Assembly (NCBI GenBank): GCA_021229015.1
Contig: CM037777.1
Location: 25,105,222-25,169,221, forward strand
Length of the DNA stretch: 64,000 nt
Origin: Solen grandis
Taxonomy: Eukaryota > Mollusca > Bivalvia > Adapedonta > Solenidae
Direction: 5' to 3'
The translations under genes were made by a program, and so were the position numbers. The notes below the pieces were generated by a model, which worked only from the letters and a program-made list of their open reading frames with translations, did no database searches and was not told the origin of the DNA. This document shows, piece after piece, positions 26,939-36,800 of the stretch (position 1 is the first letter of the stretch; every line of letters begins with the position of its first letter).

Positions 26939-26995
26939 TATTTCGCGGACTATGCTCATTTCTGGACCATACTATTTGAAAGACCCTGATTTGAG

Positions 26996-27062
26996 TGACA
27001 TTTGTGTAATTATGGCGTTCTTGTAAGGATTGCCAGCCTAGGTTACCAACCATGGATTAAAC
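26996..27062 (-). pseudogene. LINE reverse-transcriptase relic, 5' part split off by transposon
   Basis: The minus-strand frame reads LGWQSLQERHNYTNVTQ, matching the LGW..L..RR motif that precedes the MYK..NG..V segment in these polymerases. The frame continues directly into MYKVVNGLV at 22560 if the transposon and one copy of the 7-base duplication are removed. A stop lies just upstream (about 27055). Confidence 0.75.
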
Positions 27063-27069
27063 GCTATCT

Positions 27070-27897
27070 GGAGCCCTTGGCTCATGCAAACATGCACTAT
27101 TTTAAGAACAGATGTTAGTTTGCATAAATCAGTCTGTCTGTTGGATGGGAGTTGTAGCAATAGATTTAACAGGTGGTTTAAAAAAGATTAAAAAGAAGCA
27201 TTAATGAAAATGGAGCACTTATTCATTAAATGATTTTTTTATCTGTTTCCTTAACATTTACTAAAAAAAAAAAGATTTGGAAACAAGGATATATTTTCCG
27301 AAATGTCAGTACCGGTACGATACTTTTCCTGTCAAATTACGTTACGCTCGAAGTGAAAAATGTACATAGCTCAAGAAAATTTATGGCGAGAACTGAGCAC
27401 TTGAGGATAAACAAGTCTTAAAATAAAAAATAATATATATATATATTAAAACAAACCTTCATGAGAGAAGACATTTTTTTTTATTTTTCAGCGTTCTCCA
27501 CTTCTTAAAATTTTTTGATAGTGTACTTATTTTCCAATAAATCTACCTAAATCTAGGGACGTATGACCGACGTCAACTGAAGTTGTCACTAGTTTTCGAG
27601 GTTTTTCTATTCTCGCTTATATCATTGATTATGTTAAAATTAAAAATATTGAGAAATAAAAATTCATGACAACATGATGAAAAACAGATGATAAGAATAA
27701 GATCCAGCATCCTAAATAAATTTATGCCGCTGTATGAACGCGTAAACTTGAGTAATATATTATGTGATATAAGCGGCATATTATTTTTTCCATGACCTCT
27801 GACCTCCCTGCGAAACATTTCCTGAATTAAAAGTTATAAAACTTCCTGGTACGGGCGAAAATGTTCATGCAACTATAATTCAAATTAAGAGGACAAG
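27070..27897. other. Upstream region of the DOK gene
   Basis: AT-rich sequence lies between the LINE relic and the DOK start codon, with a taatatatatatatatt tract at about 27430. It presumably holds the DOK promoter and 5' UTR, but I can identify no specific site. Confidence 0.35.
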
Positions 27898-30800
27898 ATG
27901 GAGAGACACGTGTTGAAGTCTGGGAATCTTAGTCTTCAGACAAAAGGATTTATGGTAATTAAGCTTTATTTATACTTCTCTGTGTGTCAATAAACTTCTC
28001 TCTCTTTGACATTCACTTTTCGATGTATCGCCACTCTTTTTATCACATAACAGTCATATAATTAAACAACAGAGATACAGACGACGTTTAGATAGTTTGA
28101 ACATGTCTGCGGAACCATTTTAATCTAGTTGCAGACTTTAAAGACTCTCAATAATTATTGTGCACGACTGCCCAGGACTACTCCTGGTACTTTCCATAAC
28201 AAGAAAAAAAAAAATAAACAAAATGTTTTAATGGACGGCTTATAATGAGCATACTGTCCTCCTCTTTTTCTCTTTTCTACTGTTTTGACCTTATAGTCTA
28301 TTGTCTATGCACAGGACCTTCATATTAAAAAAATGACCTCTCTTTATATTAGGCCTATTTTAATATATAGAGAGGTACTTATTATTTTATCAATTTCTCT
28401 ACACGAATCCCGGGTCTCACTATGCTTAAAAAATATGAATCCCAACTCAGAAGCATTGTCCATATATTTTATGCATCTTGAGGAAGCATTGAAATTCAAA
28501 CTATGAATCCTGACAGCGAAAATATTACATCTAAGATGAAGAATGCATGGATAAAAAAAAATCACTAGAGTGGTTGATTTTATTTTTAATTCAGAATTAA
28601 ATTTAGAAAAAAATCGACCTCTCCATATATTATTTATACATAGAAAGGTCGATTTTTTAAGTTTATATATATATTATTTTTTTTTTGATTTTTTTGTTTT
28701 GTTTTATGTTTCTCAAAAGGAAGCAAATGCAAATTAACAAAAGCAAAATGTTGGATGTATAAAACTAGTACTTAAAACAAACTATAAGAATTTAAAAAAA
28801 AAAAAGGTCCCAGCTGGTATAGAACTTATGACCTCATGATGGGGAAAAAAGTATTGGTTGATGCTCTTACCGATTGAGCTAATTCCACAAGTGAAACGAT
28901 GGTGAAAATAAGGCTATTTATAGGTACAATCAAAACAGCATCACTACCTTGACAATTTTACTTTATTAACTACACCAAGCATTCTTTATACATTGTATTA
29001 TGGTTACGTATTAACAAGATAAACATTACGCATTACTTATCCCACCCATCATGTAATAATTAAACTACTATGTATAATTACAAGCTCAATAGAGAAGACA
29101 TGAAATGTGCAATGTCCAGACCGACGAGCGAAGCGATAAGTAGGTCATGGCCTATATTTATAAAAACATCATTGAAATACAAACATCTAATGACTAATAA
29201 CTTATAAGATATGAACAGTTACACTGGAAACTATAAAACAAACACAAATCATGTATTTGAAACCCCTAAACAATCATATAGAAAAATATCAGTCACTGAA
29301 AACTATTACTGTCACAACTTTACATTTGACTGCAATACCAATTGTGCACATGCGCTAACGGAAGTGTTAACCCATTTTAATTGGACATACTAATATATAT
29401 ACAGTACTTAATAACGGTAATGTATATACAGTACTGAATACCGTCAAGAAAAAAAATTAAAGCTATTTCCTTCTCTATATTAATAATAAGAAATCTAACT
29501 AATTTATGTTGATACCAGCATTTCTCAATTTAAAATGATAATAATTATAATGCTGAATCAAAGGTTTAAGAGGGGATTGATATTATTTTGGCGTTGTCAT
29601 TTCTTCTGCAGTGCTTTCCTTTTTTTCTTTTCTTTTTTTAAGATTTCTTTTTCTTCATATTGGGAAAATTGGTGAAACTGGTGTTATAAATCAAAGTTGG
29701 GTAATCAAAAGATAATGAAAATATATTTAGTTTACAAACAATTAAATCAGAATTAAAGGAAGGTTTCAAATCAGTATTAAAATGATAAGAATAACACAAA
29801 TTTCATTAAAATTCAATGAATTATTTCTTTTGAGAAAAAAAAGCAATTTAATTGGGAAAATAGGTAGTTATTTTGGGTAAAAAATATATGTTTTTGTCTC
29901 TTTTTTCTTTTTTTTTCAATCCAGAGCCATAGTCACAAAACTGTTAACCAGCTTGAAATTTTGGAGGTACCTGAGATAATGATTGATGGTTGCCCAATAT
30001 ATGCAGAGTTATGGCCCATGAATATATTGAGAAAAAGCTGTGTTGCACATATCTTCAAAACTGTATGAACCAGTTTACAGTACTTCAAAAGATTGATAAC
30101 CAGCACACAAAGTTAGACACCTGAGGTTTTCTTTGATGTTTTGCCTAATATGTACAGGGATTATGGCTTTTGGATTATGTTTAACAAATATCTATTAGAC
30201 AGGGATAGGAAACTCCTGTAAAAGCCAGTGGAACATATTATTTAGGCACACAGAAGATCATAGAATTTAGCAAACTATAAAAAAAGAAAACAGCATTCTC
30301 TCTTGTACCGCTGAGCAGATTTTGATCAAACTAAATAGGAATCATCAATAGGTGGTACTGTAAAAAAAAAAAAAAAAGCTAAAATAAATCCAGTCTGCTG
30401 AACTTGATGGCTGCCAGGGCTAAAATTAGAAATAGGTCTTCCACAGTTTGTTTACACTCTTATCACCTTCATTTCAAAAGCTATCTTCTTTTAACTTGAT
30501 TATAAGTAGTGTTTATGGCCATAATCTCTTGGACAGGTTTGATTATGGATGTTATGGTCTCATCTGGTTAGGAATTATGGCCCTTGAATTATCCAAAAAT
30601 GATTTCACTTTTGCTTTTAACATCTCCTCAACCACAGATCAGATTTTATTAAAAATGAAAAGGAATGATCCTTAGGTGGTATTGTACAGAAATAACTAAG
30701 AATATGGCCGCCAGAGCTAAAGATAGGAAAAAAATTTTTAAGGTCTTAGAACATGATTAATCATTACCATAGTCCAGTTTTCTATATCAACACATTTAAA

Positions 30801-33800
30801 TGGATTTTTTTTATAAAGAGTTTTGATTCGACTCTTTGCTTCTTATTAGTAAACTAAAATTATCATGTGCAATCTTATCTTTTGTACTGGGTAAGCATTT
30901 TTCTCTGTAGCAGTTTAATTCAGGTGAGCGATTTACAGCCATCATCTTGTCTAGGAAATAACTAAACAAAAACAAAACACACAAAAAAACAGCTTGATGC
31001 AATTTGTTAAAATTTTAGAATTTAGCTACCTTTTGATGAGGAGAAATGCACAAGAACCATAACTAATTATATCCCTTACCTTATGTTCATTTTTGTCAGG
31101 AAAATAACTTCAAGAATATTTTTTGCATTACTTCTTACATGGATTATATTTAATTTAAATATTCAAGAAGTTATATGATCTACACAAGAACTTTTAACCC
31201 CAGCATTAGCAGTGTGCAGTTAAAAGAGTCCCACCTACTACTTGTATTTCATTCTAACTCCCATTTTGCTACTGAATTTAATTCCATCCAAACTTGCAGA
31301 TTTAATTCTTTTCGTGGTTCCTAACAGTTTTTGATTGGCTTTTAATGTCCCTGTGACCAAAAGTGCTTTGGGTACCATACCCTGTTTCTACCATTTCCCT
31401 ATTTCACCCAGTACTGCAGAGTTTTGTTGCTGTGTCATATATATCTTCAAAACATTAGGAGTATGTAGCCCTTGCGAAAAGTCCTATGGACACTTAGCAT
31501 GAATCAGAATATATATACAAATGGACAGTGGAATGAAGCATATCCACAAAATTTTACATAACAGCATTCCATCTTTCTGGAGCAGGTTTGGATGGGCACA
31601 TTTTATTACTAGTTTAACAACATTTTAATTTGTCTCGCTCAGCAGGGATATTAATTCAATGGTTCAGCTTGTTCACAATAATGCCTGTCAGTGACTAAAA
31701 AAAGAGGGGGCCTTGCTATAGTCACATTTAAGCAGAAATTGTCACATTGAAATTTTCAAAAGTGATAAGTTTCACATAGAATAAATTCAAGAAAAGAAAT
31801 GAATAGTAAAAAGAACAAATCAAAATCAGTTAGCCTCTGATGAAAAATTCGGTTAAAATAGAAATGCAAAAAGAAAAATTGACTGTGCAAAATTAATGCA
31901 AAAAATAGATGCGTAGAAAAAGTGTCACAAGCCTAACCATGCAGGAGCTCATCCTGCAATGTATAATTATGATACAAGCAAACAGATGCACGTATAGCTT
32001 GCCCACTAGAGCGATTGAATTAGGATATCCAGTATTACAATTCCCATGATAACCTGTGATATGTTGTTTTGTAAACAATGCAACATGGAAAGGAAGGAGG
32101 ACACTGTTTCAGCTATTTTTTTAATAACACTTACTCATGTAAATATCTTTCAGTAAAGTGGTTTTATTAACTTTGAAATTTATAGTCAGTTATCATGTTG
32201 TTTTAATGTTGTGTTGATTATTCAGATTATGCAACGTACATGTTACCACTGCCTGTAGGAATTTCAATACCAGAAAATCCAAATGCAAATAAGAGACCCA
32301 ACTCTTGTGCACGACACTTTGTCTCTTTGATACAAACATCACTGCCATCCTGTGATGCATGTATGGATTACAGCCCAGAGAAACAAATGACCTTTGACAT
32401 CTGACTGGATTTGCTTGTCCGGGCTGTAAATTTTCTCTTCATCAAAGGATTCTCAAATAATTTGGGAGTAAGATTTGCCTTAATGAGACAATGTGTCACA
32501 TTAAAGAATTGGGTCCCATACTCCATGGCCAAGGTCAAACTTAGTGGTGAAAGGTACACCTTAGGCTGTCATCCTTGGGCATCTAGTTTTTAGCGCAACT
32601 ATTCAGAGAATATGAGAGCAAATGCAGTCACCCTTGCGTTGGTGTCGACGTCAGTATTGGCATTGCAGCTTTTTGAGGTTTTGCATTCAAGTCACTATCA
32701 AGCCTTTTTTCAACAACCACTTGAAGGTTTATGAATATATTCAGGGGCATCAGGCAACTAAGGTAGATAACTCTTGGATGAATTTAATACAAATTATGGC
32801 CCTTTTCTTACTTAGATATTTGATTAAAGTTTTGTATGCACAGTGTTATTATGGTTACATCTGATTCTCAGTAATTAGGCATGGGATTGATTTCAGACTT
32901 CATAAACATATTCATGGGTATCAGACTATCAAGGAAGATCATTTTTGACTTTCATTATAATTATATAGGGTATGTGAAGGACAAGATTTGAAATAGATTT
33001 CATTTGATTTACCAACAGGCATTTCTAATAGTCAAGTGTGCTGTCCTCTGACAGATCTTGTTATAAGTGATATAATTTAATTTCATTAATTATTTTGTTT
33101 ACAACCTTTGGCTCTTTAAACTGGAAAATTAGCATTAAAAAAAAGAAATAATAAGATAGCATGTTTAAGATTAAAAATAAAATTATCTTATTTATCTTAT
33201 TAAGTGTGGTATATGTTCTTGAAAGATTTATATTAATTAGCTCATCTGAGCACAACATGCTCATGGTGAGCTATTAGGATCACCCTGCTTCTATTGCCGT
33301 GCGTCGTCGATCATGCGTCGTCAACATTTTGCTTTAAATGACATCTCCTCTGAAACTGCTGGAAAGAATTTGACTTGGCAGGGATGAACCTTGAGCCATG
33401 TACTGGTGATGTAGAACTCTGGTTGCCATGGCAACAGAAAGAAAAAAAAATGAAAACTTTAAAAATCATCTTCTTCAAAACTACTGGCCAGATTTCAAAT
33501 TTTTTTGGTACAGATGTTCCTTGAGTAACCATCTACCAAGATTGCTAAAATTATTCCGATCCGGAAAAAAAAACATGGCCGCCAGGGGCAGGGCTAATTT
33601 GCCTTATATGTATAAAGTGAAACCTTTAAACGACATCTCCTCTGAAACCATTCGACAGAATTTGAACTTGGCAGGGATGATCCTTTGGTGGAACCTTCAT
33701 AAATGTTGCTAAAATAAACTTGATCCATGTAGAACTCTGGTTGCCATGGCAACAAAAAGAAAAAGAAAATGATAAATTAAAAAAATCATCTTCTTCAAAA

Positions 33801-36800
33801 CTACTGGCCAGATTTCACAATGTTTTGGTACAGATGTTCCTTGAGTAACCATCTACCAAGATTGCTAAACTTATTCTGATTCGTAAAAAAACATGGCAGC
33901 CAGGGGCAGGGCTAATTTGCCTTATATGCATATAGTGAAACCTTTAAATGACATCATCTCTGAAACCGCTGGAAAGTATTTTATTAAACTTGATAGGGAT
34001 GATCCTTGGGTGAATCTTCACAAAAATTGCTAAAATAAACCTGATTCATGTAGAACTCTGGTTGCATTAGCAATAGAAAAAATGAATTATGAAAAATTTA
34101 AAAATCATCTTCTTCAAAACTACTGGCCAGATTTCAAAATGTTTTGGTACAGATGTTCCTTGGGTAACCCTATACTCAGGTGAGCAATTTAGGGCCTCTA
34201 TGTCTTGTTTTTGAATTATAACAATATCACAAATTTATTAAAATACCAAGAATGAATAAAAAAAAAAAATCTCTATTGGGAAAATATGGTAGTAATTTTG
34301 CAGAAAATGTCAGTTTTGGGCAGGTGAATCAGCAAGGTAGAAAATTCACACAAAAATCACTGAGGTTGTCAGATTTTATGCTACATGAAGGATAACACAA
34401 ATTTGTTTTACCTCATTGACTATAAGAAGATTTTCATTTGTGATATTACTTTGTACGCAATTCTTATGAAATGATTATTTTGTTTTATTGATTTCCAGAA
34501 AACAACATGGGTTGACAGGTTTTGTGTTCTATACAGCAAATCCGTTGATAGCCATCCATACATGGAATTCTATGAAAGCAAGTCAGCCTTCCAGAATTTT
34601 AAAGAGAGTGGCAAAAAGACTGATATTAAGAAAGTGGAGCTTCAACAGGTAAAATCCATCAAAAGCTCTAATCAATCCACAAAAGGAAAAGAAGAGTTTA
34701 TTATTGAAATAAAATCGAGGAGTCAGAAAGTGACAATTATGTTGGACAGTGCCCAGAATGCTGCGGATTGGTACGAGAAGCTGAACAGTACAGCTATTAT
34801 TATGGATCGGGAGAGTGGGGAGGACAGTTCTAAATTAAGCGATGTGCGACCGGAGGACGAGGAGGAGGAGGAGGATGGGGATGAAATTGTTACAATCAAT
34901 CAGATGTACCAGTGGTCAGAACAAGGTAAAACCCACAACATTCTCACTAAACACTATCGTCAAAATCACCCCATAAAAGATATAATTTGGAGAATATTTT
35001 CATTATTGCTGATTTATTTTGAAAAACTTACAAAAGTTGATATGAACAAGAGTATTCTCTGGAACAAGTGTGTCACCTGCTGAAGCGTGATGGTAAAAGT
35101 GTGACGGACAGACAGACGGAAGGATGGACAGACAGACAACAGAAAAGTGATCCCTTTCTGCTAGCAGCAGGTTACCCAATAAAAACAGAACTATAATTTG
35201 ATAATGAAGATGATGAAAAAGTTTTATCATCTGAGATTTTTGGGACTTTTTGTTATTGTTGGTGTATATTTGACTCACCACTGTTTCCGTGAATCAAAAT
35301 GCATCAGATCTGATTAATTTTCATTAGTCCATACCATGATTTTGAAGTAAGCTGGGTTCTAATGAACTCCTAATTGTGGTCCTGGACTCAATTTCCCAAA
35401 ATCTATGATATCTTGAAAGTTTAACCCTGCTTATTACTCATGTTTATTATTATATTTCAAAAAGGATTGGTATGTAAATGTAAGTCCTGAAAGTCAATGA
35501 AAGTTAAATAAATATTAGTAAAGGAAAACTTAAGGTGTCTTAGTATTAGTAGAAGTATTCTGAATGAAAAATGCTTCAAGGTATGTTAATTCTGAAAAGT
35601 ATCCAAATGATAGTGCTGAAAGTACTGTAAATGTTAGTGCTGAAAGATATGTAAACATAAGTGGTGAAAAGTATGAAAATGTTAGTACTGAAAGGTATGT
35701 AAATGGTAGTGTTAAAAAGTATGTAAATGTTAGTACTGAAAGGTATGTAAATGGTAGTGTTAAAAAGTATGTAAATGTTAGTACTGAAAGGTATGTAAAT
35801 GGTAGTGTTAAAAAGTATGTAAATGTTAATACTGAAAGGCATGTTTTAAAGATGTATTAAGTCCATCATTTATCCCTACAAATTCTTGACAGAAAGTTGT
35901 ATGCTGAAACATTGTATGAAAATAAAGTGTACAACATTTATATTCCCAGAAAAAGTTGCAAACAGCTATTGAAGTAAACTTTACATATTTAAAATATATA
36001 TGTCAAATCTAATTTTAAAACATGATTTGACAAGTTACAGTAATTTGTCAATGCATTAATAATTTTATTATGGGTGAGAAAACAAACACTGCTTTTCATT
36101 CAAGCCATAATTGCTTAGGACTGTTCAGAATACCTTGTTTTTTTGCAACATGCAGATTTCGTCGTTTTTTTGTGTATTGTGTATTACTTCAACAAAGGAA
36201 AGCATGAATGCCTTTAATTCATCATGCTTATTTTGTGATTTCAAATTTTATAACAAAGAGAAAAAGTTTGAAGTGTGAGAAACACATCAAAACTATCAAT
36301 TTTTCCTAGAAAAAAAACATCACCTTACAGGCCAAAATGTGTCTTTTCTGGGTTTCGGTCTTACTTATATAGAGCTTACATTTTCAACATTGTCAGAATG
36401 TTGTTCAGTTTTGTATTGGTGACTTTTTGCCCCAAGACCTTATGGTACTGTATGCATAATTGATTACCAGTGAGTCTTTCCAATAATGGCGGACGCATTG
36501 CGGTAACTTCCGTGATAATGTTTTGTATTTCTATTATTCGGGTGTCACAGGCCGTCTTGTACTAGTATTTTTATGCAGATATCGTTTTTTAGAGTTAATG
36601 TTTTAAAAAGTGAAGATTTTTCATATCCAATATTAATTTGAATGTTGAGCCAGTTACATTTTTAAGTATTTTAAATGTTAGTACTTAAAGGCATGCTTTA
36701 AGTATTGTGTAAGTTAGTACCAAAAAAGTATATGAAGGTTGTTGCAGAAAAGGGGATGTAAACGTTTGTACTGAAAGGTGTGTAAATATTAATGCTTGAA

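Larger units (their letters stand above)
22561..26988. mobile_element. 4.43 kb DNA transposon, 30-base TIRs, 7-base TSD
   Basis: The left end at 22561 reads CAGGGTCTTTCAAATAGTAT and continues identically for 30 bases in reverse complement at the right end (26959-26988). The 7-base sequence ATTTGAG flanks it directly on both sides (22554-22560 and 26989-26995). Perfect ends and a perfect target duplication suggest a young insertion. Inside are two convergent small genes, a ~200-base tandem repeat (26095-26690) and a decayed Tc1-like fragment (25295-25440). No DDE transposase of a family I know is visible, so it is either non-autonomous or of a type I cannot name. CAGGG ends recall hAT elements, but those duplicate 8 bases; 7 bases would fit some P-like or Dada elements. 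Confidence 0.9.

Noticed and set aside
22561..26988. hAT-family assignment of the transposon from its CAGGG ends
   Set aside because: The duplication is exactly 7 bases, not 8, and no hAT transposase or BED-type protein is visible; left unassigned.
28805..28888. Functional tRNA gene on the minus strand
   Set aside because: The D arm is good, but the T arm and acceptor stem are degenerate.
35564..35860. Repetitive ERYVNGSVKKYVNVST reading frame
   Set aside because: It is a by-product of the 54-base minisatellite inside a DOK intron, with no start context or splice partners.
36496..36520. Start of a new gene (aataatggcggacgcattgcg followed by gtaact)
   Set aside because: A six-codon exon ending in phase 2 does not fit the next DOK exon (phase 1), and no other downstream partner was found.
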